Position numbers and translations under genes: made by a program. Shown here in pieces: positions 37,104-46,392 of a DNA stretch of 64,000 nucleotides (position 1 is its first letter; each line of letters starts with the position of its first letter). Source of the DNA: Corynebacterium hindlerae (GTDB lineage: Bacteria; Actinomycetota; Actinomycetes; Mycobacteriales; Mycobacteriaceae); the NCBI RefSeq assembly GCF_014117265.1, contig NZ_CP059833.1:1457069-1521068 (forward strand), given 5' to 3'. The notes beneath the pieces were generated by a model. It was not told the origin of the DNA, ran no database searches, and saw nothing but the letters and a program-made list of their open reading frames with translations.

Positions 37104-38970
37104 CCCACAGGGCACTCTCGCGCTCAAGGATATTGCTGACCTTGCAGAGGTCAGCCGAGCTGCTGTCAGTAACTGGCGCGCTCGCTACGCAGACAGCTTC
37201 CCCGAGCCTGTCCCCCTCTCTACTCCTCGCCGGCCGCTTTTCGACGCCCAAGAAGTCCTCACTTGGCTGACCGAACATGACCTCTTGCCAGCAGGAATCG
37301 AAGACAAGAAGACCTCACTCCGCCTTAGAGCAATTCTCAATACCTTGGCCAATGAAGGGTTGAACCCGGGCGAATTGGCAAAATTTGCCTTGCAACATCT
37401 CGCTGGAGAAAGTTCGGAAAGTTCCGAGCTAGTGGCAATCTTTGATGGGCTTTCTACTGAAAAGAAGTCGGTCCTTGCTTCCCTTGTTTTGGAGCATTGT
37501 TTCGGCAATCAAGGTCGCGGTTCATTTGGAATGTTCAGCACAAGCAGCTCCCGGGCATCATCGATCCTTGCCTCTGCTGCGAGCACTTCTGTAACGGACA
37601 GTTCCATCATTTTCGATCCGACATGCGGCATTGGCGAGACCCTTATTCAAGCCGGTCGTGCCGGCGGCAAAAAGTTGCGAGCTCAAGACACCGATCCTTT
37701 TGCCACCGAAATCGTCTCTCTCCGAAAGTCCATCGGTGAACCACGTCTTTCGGTAAAAGCTGGAGACTTCCTCACCACCGATACTTTCGGGGGCGATCGT
37801 CCTGATGTCATCGTTGCAGAACTTCCATTTGGCATGCGCATCGACAAGGAACAGCGCCGAGCCATGGAACGGACAAAAGTTGGCGCCAACGCTTCTTCAT
37901 CCAATGGGGATGCGGCTTTTCTTGCCAGAATTGTCGACGTTCTTGCCGACGAAGGCCGGGGTTACGCTTTGACGCCTTTGGCCCCTGCCTTCCAAGGGCC
38001 ACTTAGGAAATTCCGATCGAATTTGATTGCACATGGGTGCGTGGAGTTCATTTTCCAATTGCCACCACGACTGTTGACCAATACCTCGATCCCGACGCTT
38101 TTGTGGGTTTTGCGTTCTCCAAACGCTGTAGGTGAAACCCCAACAACGTTGATCGATGCATCCCAAGCGGACAACCGATTGGAACAAATTGGCAGTTGGA
38201 TTACCTCGCTCCGCAAAGGTGAGCACATTGACGTGCCACATGTTTCGGTTTCCCTCGCTGAATTTGTGACGAGCGAAGGCTCCTTGCTCCCATCTGAGTG
38301 GCTGTTTGAAGCTCTATCTGAGCAGGAAGTTGCGAACCGACTGAAGGAACTTGAGTCGGAAATCAATGCCATTTCGAAGAAGCTGGACCAACCAATCCGA
38401 CTGACCTTCGAGCATGGAAGCTTTGAAAATCCGATTCTCATTTCGCTCCGAGAAGCGATTGAACGGAAGCTGATCAAGATCCTCGATTTGCGACCAAAAG
38501 ACAAAGCAAATGGCGAGACCAAGAAAGTTCCCAAGATTGCATCAATCAATCTCCCAGAGCCAGAGCTTGTCGAGGTACCGGCAGATGAGGAATGCGCACG
38601 TTCAGGCGACATTGTTGCACTGGGTATGAGAGATTCCGCTCTTGTGCCCGGCACTTCCGAGGAATGGGCTGTACCCAACTTTGCCAAGGTCATTCGTGTG
38701 CTTGATTCAAAGCTTTCTCCGCGAATCGTAAAAGCCTGCATCGACCACAAGATGCGCGAACGGCGCACAGCGGCTCCAGGTGTGCTCACTCCCGGAACGG
38801 TCTTGCGTGGATTCCTAGACATTGAGATCCCATTGCTTACGGACGAGCAATTGGCAGAATTGGACTCTATCCTGCGAGAACTCGACGAGCGTAAACAACT
38901 AGCAGACAAGCTAGGCAACCTCGCGGCTGAGGCCAACGATGCTCTCATCGCAGCCACGCTTTTGAAGTAA
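37090..38970 (+). CDS. HTH protein with degenerate N6-adenine methylase domain and HsdS-like C-terminus
   Basis: A 626-residue protein. Residues 12-33 form a helix-turn-helix (LKDIADLAEVSRAAVSNW). Residues about 140-400 follow the HsdM-type methylase fold with motif I FDPTCGIGETL (175-185), but motif IV is AELPFG (243-248) where active enzymes have (N/D)PP(F/Y), so methyl transfer is doubtful. The end (FLDIEIPLLTDEQLAELDSILREL) resembles the conserved helical repeat of HsdS. It may be a DNA-binding regulator or an accessory specificity factor of the operon. It overlaps the NYN gene and is followed by hsdM after 59 bases. Confidence 0.75.
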   Translation: MLSPNPQGTLALKDIADLAEVSRAAVSNWRARYADSFPEPVPLSTPRRPLFDAQEVLTWLTEHDLLPAGIEDKKTSLRLRAILNTLANEGLNPGELAKFALQHLAGESSESSELVAIFDGLSTEKKSVLASLVLEHCFGNQGRGSFGMFSTSSSRASSILASAASTSVTDSSIIFDPTCGIGETLIQAGRAGGKKLRAQDTDPFATEIVSLRKSIGEPRLSVKAGDFLTTDTFGGDRPDVIVAELPFGMRIDKEQRRAMERTKVGANASSSNGDAAFLARIVDVLADEGRGYALTPLAPAFQGPLRKFRSNLIAHGCVEFIFQLPPRLLTNTSIPTLLWVLRSPNAVGETPTTLIDASQADNRLEQIGSWITSLRKGEHIDVPHVSVSLAEFVTSEGSLLPSEWLFEALSEQEVANRLKELESEINAISKKLDQPIRLTFEHGSFENPILISLREAIERKLIKILDLRPKDKANGETKKVPKIASINLPEPELVEVPADEECARSGDIVALGMRDSALVPGTSEEWAVPNFAKVIRVLDSKLSPRIVKACIDHKMRERRTAAPGVLTPGTVLRGFLDIEIPLLTDEQLAELDSILRELDERKQLADKLGNLAAEANDALIAATLLK

Positions 38971-39029
38971 CATCAAAACATTGTCTTACTCCCGGCCCGG
39001 TTAGGGCGGGCACAAACCAAGGAAAATTC

Positions 39030-40604
39030 ATGAATCACTCTGAGTTCAAGAGCCGCATCGACAAGATTTGGGATGTTTTCTGGTCTGGCGGTATTGCCAA
39101 CCCGATGAATGTCATCGAACAATTCACCTACTTGCTCTTCCTCCGCCAGCTCGACAAGCAGCAAGACAGCCTTGACGCGCAACGAGCTTTCGGCAAAGAG
39201 GCCCCGGCTCGCGCCGATATTTTCCAACCAAATCAACAAGATTTCCGATGGAAGAACCTGGTCACCGAGACCAGCCCGACTCGTCTGAAGGAACTCGTCG
39301 AGGACCACGCATTCCCTCACATGCGAAATCTCGGCAGCTCTGGCATGGCTGCTCACATGAAGAATGCCAATTTCGGCATCGATAACCCCAATACGCTACG
39401 CACGGTTATCAGCCAGATCGATGAGCTACCGCTGACCAAGCAGGACCTACTCGGTGATCTCTACGAGTACATGCTCTCTAAGCTCAGCAGTTCAGGCACG
39501 AATGGTCAGTTCCGCACCACGCAGCACGTCATTGACCTCATGGTGGAACTCATGAGACCGGCTCCCAATGAACGAATCATTGATCCAGCTTGTGGCACGG
39601 CAGGATTCTTGGTCAACGCTTGGGAGTGGATGCAGCACAACCACGAAGCAGAACTGCTCAAGAAGAGCACCCGCGATAGCTTTCAAACCAACGGTCTTAC
39701 TGGCTACGACAACGACTCAACGATGGTCCGATTGTCCGCAATGAATTTGTTCATGCACGGCTTCCAGGAGCCGAACATCAAATACAAAGATTCGCTGGGG
39801 CCAATCGATCCGCAGGACGAAGATGCTTTCGATATCGTTCTTGCCAACCCACCATTTTCCGGCACCATCGATGCCGCCGGCATGGACAAGAAGCTCAATC
39901 GCCTTGCTTCAACCAAGAAGACTGAGCTGCTGTTCATCAACCGTTTCCTGAGTTTGCTCAAAATCGGCGGCCGCGCAGCCGTTATCGTCCCTGAAGGCGT
40001 ACTTTTCGGTTCTACCAAGGCCCACAAAGCGATCCGCAAGGAACTTATCGAGAACCAAAAGCTCGATGCCGTCATCAAGCTCCCTTCCGGTGCGTTCAAG
40101 CCGTACACTGGCGTTTCCACTGCAATCCTCTGTTTCACCCGCACCGACGCTCCTGACACAGACCATGTCTGGTTCTACGAGGTGCGTGCCGACGGCCGCT
40201 CCCTCGACGACAAGCGCACCCCGCTTCTCGACGAACATCTGCTCGGCCCTACGCCTCTCGACCGGCTGCCTGATCCTGACAATCCCCTCGACAAGCCTAA
40301 GGCAGTCGAGCTCACGGACGAGCAACACGAGAAGAATAACCTCCCCGACGTGGTGAAACGCTTCGCGCTTCGCGATACCACTGAGCTTGAGCGTGCCCGC
40401 ACCGAGCAGAGCTTCTGCGTACCTGTTTCCGAGATCGCCGACAACGACTACGACCTTTCCATGAACCGCTACAAGGAAATAGTCTTCGAGGACGTGGAAA
40501 CTCGCGATCCAATGGAGATTATTGCGGAGATTGAAGCCCTCGATGCGGAACTCGCGACTGGAATGGCGCAGCTCAAGAGGCTGCTGGGCGGTGACGCGAA
40601 GTGA
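39030..40604 (+). CDS. hsdM: Type I restriction-modification methylase subunit HsdM
   Basis: A 524-residue N6-adenine methylase with the HsdM N-terminal helical domain (VIEQFTYLLFLRQLD), QFRTTQHVIDLMVEL, motif I DPACGTAGF (185-193) and motif IV NPPF (273-276), all intact. With HsdS it methylates adenine at the recognition site. It overlaps hsdS by 4 bases (GTGA). This is the catalytically complete counterpart of the degenerate protein upstream. Confidence 0.96.
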   Translation: MNHSEFKSRIDKIWDVFWSGGIANPMNVIEQFTYLLFLRQLDKQQDSLDAQRAFGKEAPARADIFQPNQQDFRWKNLVTETSPTRLKELVEDHAFPHMRNLGSSGMAAHMKNANFGIDNPNTLRTVISQIDELPLTKQDLLGDLYEYMLSKLSSSGTNGQFRTTQHVIDLMVELMRPAPNERIIDPACGTAGFLVNAWEWMQHNHEAELLKKSTRDSFQTNGLTGYDNDSTMVRLSAMNLFMHGFQEPNIKYKDSLGPIDPQDEDAFDIVLANPPFSGTIDAAGMDKKLNRLASTKKTELLFINRFLSLLKIGGRAAVIVPEGVLFGSTKAHKAIRKELIENQKLDAVIKLPSGAFKPYTGVSTAILCFTRTDAPDTDHVWFYEVRADGRSLDDKRTPLLDEHLLGPTPLDRLPDPDNPLDKPKAVELTDEQHEKNNLPDVVKRFALRDTTELERARTEQSFCVPVSEIADNDYDLSMNRYKEIVFEDVETRDPMEIIAEIEALDAELATGMAQLKRLLGGDAK

Positions 40605-41770
40605 CGGTTTCACGTGAAACTTGGCCGATGGTGCGGTTGGGGGATGTTTGTGATCGAAAAATCGGAAAGTGGGATCTTGGGACTCGTAAGAAATATGTAG
40701 ATATTTCTTCCGTGGATTCAATATCGAAAAAAATAATCGATGCTAGATATGTCGATCCGGAAGAAGCTCCTAGCCGGGCGAGGCAGGTCGTTCAAGAAGG
40801 AGACGTTCTCGTTTCAACTGTGCGGCCAAACCTGAATGCAGTAGCTTTGGTGAGCTCATCATTGGATGGACACGTTACCAGCACGGGATTCTGCGTGCTT
40901 CGACCCGATAAAACAATTTTGAACTCGACATTTCTCTTCTCATTCGTGCAAACGAACTATTTTATTGAGCAGTGTGTAAAGACGGCAACTGGGATTTCCT
41001 ATCCTGCTACAACTGCTACCAAAATTCTGGATATCAAGATCCCCCTCCCTCCCCTTGCCGAGCAGCGGAGGATCGCGGAGATTCTTGAGGTTACGAATCA
41101 AAGGCTCAATGCGACTCAAAAACAACTTGAGGAACTTGACGCGATTCGCAACAGTTTGATTCGTGAGATCGATGACCTTACTGCGTCTACCTGTCGACTT
41201 GAGGAGATTGCTGCAGTTTCAGGTGGCCTCTCTCTGAGTTCCAAACGCGCGAAAAACCCGATTGAGGCAAACTATCTCAGAGTCGCAAACGTTCAACGAA
41301 ATTCAATTGATCTCGGCGAAGTGAAGACCATTCGTGTTACTGAACGAGAGTTTGATCGATGCTTGGTCGCCGACGGAGACATACTGATGCTCGAAGCAAA
41401 TGCAAACCCTCGGGAAGTTGGCAGAGCCGCAATCATTTCTCCAGGAGATCACCGATTTGTATTCCAAAATCATCTATTCCGTGTCCGATCCATTGCCACT
41501 TCGCCGATCGTTCTGAACGCACTCTTGTCTGCTCCTTCCGTTCGACTTCAACTTATTCGTTGTGTCAAAACAACTTCGGGACTGAATACAATGACAATCA
41601 ATCAAGCCCGTGACTTACTCATTCCCGACCTTCCAACGATCGACCAAGAACGATTTGAGTCCCAGCTGCTGAAAATTGAAGAGTTGCGGGGCAAAATCCG
41701 AACGCGGATCCGCCTACTTGAAGAGCTCCACCAATCCCTTTCCGCTCGCGCTTTAGCTGGTCAACTGTAG
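40601..41770 (+). CDS. hsdS: Type I specificity subunit HsdS
   Basis: A 389-residue protein with two target-recognition domains, the first starting WPMVRLGDVCD and ending with IPLPPLAEQRRIAEILEV (conserved helix), the second from about residue 190 to LLIPDLPTIDQERFESQL. The DNA site cannot be read from sequence. The first codons GTG ACG GTT TCA CGT GAA AC contain a perfect parS-like core. The gene is AT-richer than hsdM, as is usual for variable specificity genes. Confidence 0.93.
   Translation: MTVSRETWPMVRLGDVCDRKIGKWDLGTRKKYVDISSVDSISKKIIDARYVDPEEAPSRARQVVQEGDVLVSTVRPNLNAVALVSSSLDGHVTSTGFCVLRPDKTILNSTFLFSFVQTNYFIEQCVKTATGISYPATTATKILDIKIPLPPLAEQRRIAEILEVTNQRLNATQKQLEELDAIRNSLIREIDDLTASTCRLEEIAAVSGGLSLSSKRAKNPIEANYLRVANVQRNSIDLGEVKTIRVTEREFDRCLVADGDILMLEANANPREVGRAAIISPGDHRFVFQNHLFRVRSIATSPIVLNALLSAPSVRLQLIRCVKTTSGLNTMTINQARDLLIPDLPTIDQERFESQLLKIEELRGKIRTRIRLLEELHQSLSARALAGQL
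40607..40620. promoter_or_regulatory. parS-like palindrome inside the hsdS start
   Basis: GTTTCACGTGAAAC is the complete 14-bp core of the ParB-binding parS site (full consensus TGTTTCACGTGAAACA); only the outer base on each side differs. It encodes V-S-R-E-T at codons 3-7 of HsdS. A 14-base match is very unlikely by chance in 64 kb. Whether ParB binds here is unknown. Confidence 0.6.
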
Positions 41771-41792
41771 GATTTCAGCCAGGAGGTAAGCA

Positions 41793-42869
41793 ATGTCCAC
41801 ACCAGATCAGCCAATTGAGAAGGGCGTCGATCAGCTCGGCGAGTTTGTCATCTACCGCACCCTCGACGACCTCACCGAGGTACACCTCCGTTTGATCGAT
41901 GGCAGCGTGTGGATGACGCAAGCCGAGATTGCCGAACTTTTCGGCATCACTAGCGCAACTGTCAGCATTCACCTCAAGAATATCTACGCAGAAAACGAGC
42001 TGACCAGGGATCGAACTCTTAAAGAATTTCAAAGAGTTCAGAATGAAGGCGACCGGGACATCGTCCGCAGCCTCAACCATTACAATCTCGACGCCATCAT
42101 GGCAGTGGGTTATCGTGTCCGCGGACCGCGGGGCGTCCAGTTCCGCACCTGGGCTTCTAGCATACTCACTGAGTATTTGGTCAAGGGCTTTGTGATGAAT
42201 GACGAAAAGCTCAAAGACCCTCGCGGACAGGATTACTTTGATGAGCTGCTCGCACGGATCCGAGATATTCGATCTTCGGAATACCGGTTCTACGCAAAGT
42301 TACGCGACATTTTTAGTTTGGCTGATGACTACGACGCGAAAGCGCCGTCGACAAGACATTTTTTCCAGCGCATTCAAGACAAATTGCACTACGCGATCAC
42401 TGGATTGACCTCGTCGGAAATCATTGCGACTCGGTGCGATCCACAAGCCGACAACCTTGGCTTAACTTCGTTCAAGGGCAACGTCGTGCGTAAAAGAGAT
42501 ATCACTAGCGCCAAGAACTATCTGACCAAAGACGAGCTCGAGATGCTCAACTTCTTGGTGTCTCAGTACCTCGATTACGCCGAGCAACAGGCCCGTCGCC
42601 GTAAGGTCATCCACATGGCGGATTGGATCGAAAAGACCGATTCCTTCATCGAGTTCAACGAGTACGAACCTCTCAAGGATCGTGGCCGTATCACGAGGAA
42701 GGAAGTCGAAAAGTTGGCCATCGAGCGGTATGAAATCTTCGACAGTCGACGCCGAGAAAAGGAAGATTCGGTTGTGGAGATTGAACTCCTGGAGCGACTG
42801 AAAGAAATGGATCGTCGGATTCTCGCGGATCGAAAGCGACTCGAGCCTCGTAAAGCATCTGACGAGTAG
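41793..42869 (+). CDS. RhuM-family protein
   Basis: A 358-residue protein of the virulence RhuM family. DGSVWMTQAEIAELFGITSATVSIHLKNIY (about 37-66) looks like a DNA-binding helix-turn-helix, followed by AVGYRVRGPRGVQFRTWA, the diagnostic block. The function is unsettled; genes of this family are often found between hsdS and hsdR in Type I loci, as here. The spacing to hsdS is 22 bases. Confidence 0.88.
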   Translation: MSTPDQPIEKGVDQLGEFVIYRTLDDLTEVHLRLIDGSVWMTQAEIAELFGITSATVSIHLKNIYAENELTRDRTLKEFQRVQNEGDRDIVRSLNHYNLDAIMAVGYRVRGPRGVQFRTWASSILTEYLVKGFVMNDEKLKDPRGQDYFDELLARIRDIRSSEYRFYAKLRDIFSLADDYDAKAPSTRHFFQRIQDKLHYAITGLTSSEIIATRCDPQADNLGLTSFKGNVVRKRDITSAKNYLTKDELEMLNFLVSQYLDYAEQQARRRKVIHMADWIEKTDSFIEFNEYEPLKDRGRITRKEVEKLAIERYEIFDSRRREKEDSVVEIELLERLKEMDRRILADRKRLEPRKASDE

Positions 42870-42945
42870 CAAAACAGATAATCTATTAGGTAAAGAAACT
42901 GTCACTTTAGGCGTCGAAAAGCGCCACCCCACCTGAGGACTTTGA

Positions 42946-45900
42946 TTGACCACTCCTTCACGCTCCAACTTTGCATTTGTCGGACCTGTCTTCCCACGCC
43001 TGCTGAGTGATTGCCGTGGGGCGGAAGCCGCGGCCGTCAGCAACCCACGTGCGTCGGCAATTCATGCACGTTTCGTCACAGAAGCAATGATCAAACACAT
43101 CAGTGCGTTCTATGGACTCGAGACAGGTGGAGCGATGCTGGACCTTGCCAGAGCGCCTAAGTTCCGCCAGGTTGTACCACCGAGCATCCAAAATAAGATT
43201 CATGCGCTGCGCAAGATCGGCAATGTTGCGGCTCACGAGGATAAGCATATCGAGCAACAAGTAGCTATCCACGCCATCGCCCACCTGTATGACCTCATGG
43301 TGTGGGCAGCCGCCAACGTGGCCGACCGCGGCCGCGCGGCGATTCCTAACGAGGCATTCGATCCGCAAATCCTCTTTGACGCACCAAAACAGCAGGCAAA
43401 GACCGCAGCTCAGTTGCGAAAGCTACAGTTTGAACTTGATCAGCGTGAGCAACAGCATGCCCTCCAGCTCTCGGAGGAACGCGAACGGCTGCGCGCTGAA
43501 CGCGAAGAACACCTGCGCCAGCAGGAACGCTTCCGGAAGGAATCCGCCGAACAAGCAGCCGAAATTGCACGTCTTCGCGCCGAACTCGAAGAAAAGACTC
43601 GCGCGGAGCTAGTTGAAGCTCAGGCCGAGGCAGGAGCAGTAGACACCACTGCGAACTTTGCCATCAGCGAGGCCGATACCCGCCGCGACATCATCAATCC
43701 AATGCTCGCTGCCGCCGGCTTCTCCGTTGAAAAAGGGAATGTACGCGAGGAAGTGCAGTTGCCTTCGGGACGCGCAGATTATGTTCTCTACGGTGAAGAC
43801 GGCAAGGCCTTGGCCGTAGTTGAGGCGAAGAAGCCGTCGGTAAGCATCTCAGCGGGTCGACAGCAAGCGGCACGGTACGCACGCGAACTAGAAGCCCAAT
43901 TCGGCCAGCGACCAATCATCTACTACACCACGGGCTACCTGGTCGAAATGTGGGATGACGTAGCCCTCCCTAGTGGCGTCGAACCTAAACCACGCGAAGT
44001 AGATGGCTACGCGACCGCACGCGAGCTGTACCAACTGATTAGGTTCCGCACGCTTCGCCAAGATCTGACCAAAGTGACGCATGATTCCGAAATTGCGGGA
44101 CGCCCCTACCAAGCAATCGCGATCCGGGCCGTCGCGGAGCACCTGAGCGATGGGTACCGTAAGGCCCTGCTAGTCATGGCTACCGGAACTGGCAAGACTC
44201 GTACTGCCATTGCTTTGGTGAAAATGCTGAAGGATGCTGGCTGGGTGAAAAACGTGCTGTTCCTTGCCGACCGCAAAGCACTGGTGAACCAAGCTGCGAA
44301 AAACTTCTCCGCCCTATACCCGGATGCGGGAATCGTAAACCTACTGAAGGAATCCAAAACCGATGGCACGGTTTATCTCTCCACCTACCAATCCATGATC
44401 AAGCAACTTGGGGAGAAGTTCACCCCCTACGCTTTCGACTTGATTATCGTGGACGAAGCTCACCGCAGTATCTACCGACGCTACCGGCGTATCTTCGATT
44501 ATTTCGACTCCTACCTGATTGGCCTTACTGCCACGCCACGTGACGAAATCGACCACAATACATACTCGATGTTCGACCTCCAGGACGGCCAACCGACCAC
44601 GGAATACTCACTCGAACAAGCAGTGTCCGAAGGCTACCTAGTTCACTACCGTCCGTACGCGGCGGAATCGATCATCCTGCAGACTGGCGTCTGTTACGAA
44701 GACTTGTCAGAAGAAGACAAGGTCAAATGGGATCTCGCGGAATGGGGTACCGACGAAGATGGAAACAAACTCGAATCCCCAGAAGGTGCCGACGCTTCTG
44801 AAATCAACGCCAAGCTCTACAATCTGAGCACCATCGACTTGGTCCTAAAGCAGGTACTCACCCACGGTATCAAGGTTGACGGAGCAGACCGCATCGGCAA
44901 GACGATCGTCTTTGCGCGAAACCAATATCATGCAGATTTGATCTACAAGCGGTTCGCAGTGGTTGACCCGAAGGTGAACGCTGAAGTGATTACCTCCGGC
45001 GTAGACAATCCAGACGAACTCATTGAGCGGTTTGAAGACCCGTCACCTCGTGGAATCGATGTTGCTATCAGCGTCGACATGCTCGACACCGGCATTGATG
45101 TCCCGGAGATCGTCAACCTTGTTTTCTTCAAGCCTGTCCACTCCCAAACCAAGTTCTGGCAGATGATAGGACGCGGCACTCGCACACGTAAAGAACTTTT
45201 CGGCGAAGGCCTAGACAAAGAAGAGTTCTTCGTCTTTGACTATTGCGACAATCTGCGCCACTTCGCTGGTGCGGACAAGCCTGCCACCGAAGGTTCTAAA
45301 CAGCGTTCGCTGTCCGAGCGACTGTTCCTCCGCCGCCTCGAGCTGTTGGACAGATCAAAGGATGCCGAATTGCGGGCGTCCATTAGAACCCACCTTCAGC
45401 AGCAGCTGGGAGGCGTGCCAGAGTCTAGCCCGCTGGTCAGCCCCAAGGCCCGGCCCATTTTAGACCGCTATCGTGAGCCAGCTTCGTGGGAAAGCCTCAG
45501 TGCTGCGGACTACGCTGATATGGAAGAACACCTTGCCAATCTTCCGTTCGCATCTGCCGCGGAAAATGAGCATGCCAAACGCTTTGACCTAGTTGTCCTT
45601 GGCTGCCAGACGGCAGTGGCCGAGGAACAGCCCGTGCCCGATGGCTTTCGTTTACGCGTCCAACGACTCGCTACCAACCTGCTCACGAAGCTCAACGTTA
45701 AGTCAATCGCCGCTCAAGCGAAGCTCCTTGAACAAGCCGCGTCCGATGAGTGGTGGGACGGTGTCACCGAAATGGAACTGGAAGTGCTCCGTCGGGGAAT
45801 GCGCTCACTCGTCCACAATGTAGATAGAGGCCAGCGCAACGCAGTCGTCATGGACATCAAGGACGAGCTCGGCGAACTCAACCTCATGTCCCTACCGCTC

Positions 45901-46392
45901 GAAGGAGCAGCCGGAACAGTCGTCGAAAGTACCGTTGAACAGAAGATTCAAGCTGTTTTGGATAAACACGGCGACGCTCTGGTACTGCAAAAGATTCGGC
46001 GAGCAAAACCTCTCACAGGAGTAGACATCATCTCATTGGAGCAGCTTGTTGCATCGGCTGGCATTTCAGATGTCGCCGGTCTACGCGAAGAGCTCGGAAT
46101 GTCGCTTCCACGTTTCGTCCGCACGATGGTGGGCCTCGAAGAAAATGTAGCCCGGGAGGTCTTTGCCGACTGGATTTCAGGCAGTCGACTCAATGCCACT
46201 CAGCTCGCATTCCTCAATCGGGTAGTCGGTGGCCTCGTACAAAATGGCATCGTAACTATGGGCGATCTGTGGGAGGCCCCTTACAACGACTACGGAGATC
46301 CGCTCGATGTCTTCGGCGGTAATACAGCCATGGTGTATGACCTGCGGGATCGATTGCAACGGATTGAGCAGTCTGTGGAGGAGATTTCCTAG
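42946..46392 (+). CDS. hsdR: Type I restriction subunit HsdR with N-terminal DUF4145-like domain
   Basis: A 1148-residue protein. Residues about 1-130 form a DUF4145-like helical domain and 150-230 an Arg/Glu-rich coiled coil. A PD-(D/E)XK nuclease follows (D278, then EAK at 293-295), then the motor with Walker A MATGTGKT (411-418) and DEAH (503-506). HsdR pulls DNA through the HsdM-HsdS complex and cuts it. The start is a TTG at 42946 with TGAGGAC upstream at good spacing. It overlaps the KAP gene by one base. Confidence 0.95.
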   Translation: MTTPSRSNFAFVGPVFPRLLSDCRGAEAAAVSNPRASAIHARFVTEAMIKHISAFYGLETGGAMLDLARAPKFRQVVPPSIQNKIHALRKIGNVAAHEDKHIEQQVAIHAIAHLYDLMVWAAANVADRGRAAIPNEAFDPQILFDAPKQQAKTAAQLRKLQFELDQREQQHALQLSEERERLRAEREEHLRQQERFRKESAEQAAEIARLRAELEEKTRAELVEAQAEAGAVDTTANFAISEADTRRDIINPMLAAAGFSVEKGNVREEVQLPSGRADYVLYGEDGKALAVVEAKKPSVSISAGRQQAARYARELEAQFGQRPIIYYTTGYLVEMWDDVALPSGVEPKPREVDGYATARELYQLIRFRTLRQDLTKVTHDSEIAGRPYQAIAIRAVAEHLSDGYRKALLVMATGTGKTRTAIALVKMLKDAGWVKNVLFLADRKALVNQAAKNFSALYPDAGIVNLLKESKTDGTVYLSTYQSMIKQLGEKFTPYAFDLIIVDEAHRSIYRRYRRIFDYFDSYLIGLTATPRDEIDHNTYSMFDLQDGQPTTEYSLEQAVSEGYLVHYRPYAAESIILQTGVCYEDLSEEDKVKWDLAEWGTDEDGNKLESPEGADASEINAKLYNLSTIDLVLKQVLTHGIKVDGADRIGKTIVFARNQYHADLIYKRFAVVDPKVNAEVITSGVDNPDELIERFEDPSPRGIDVAISVDMLDTGIDVPEIVNLVFFKPVHSQTKFWQMIGRGTRTRKELFGEGLDKEEFFVFDYCDNLRHFAGADKPATEGSKQRSLSERLFLRRLELLDRSKDAELRASIRTHLQQQLGGVPESSPLVSPKARPILDRYREPASWESLSAADYADMEEHLANLPFASAAENEHAKRFDLVVLGCQTAVAEEQPVPDGFRLRVQRLATNLLTKLNVKSIAAQAKLLEQAASDEWWDGVTEMELEVLRRGMRSLVHNVDRGQRNAVVMDIKDELGELNLMSLPLEGAAGTVVESTVEQKIQAVLDKHGDALVLQKIRRAKPLTGVDIISLEQLVASAGISDVAGLREELGMSLPRFVRTMVGLEENVAREVFADWISGSRLNATQLAFLNRVVGGLVQNGIVTMGDLWEAPYNDYGDPLDVFGGNTAMVYDLRDRLQRIEQSVEEIS

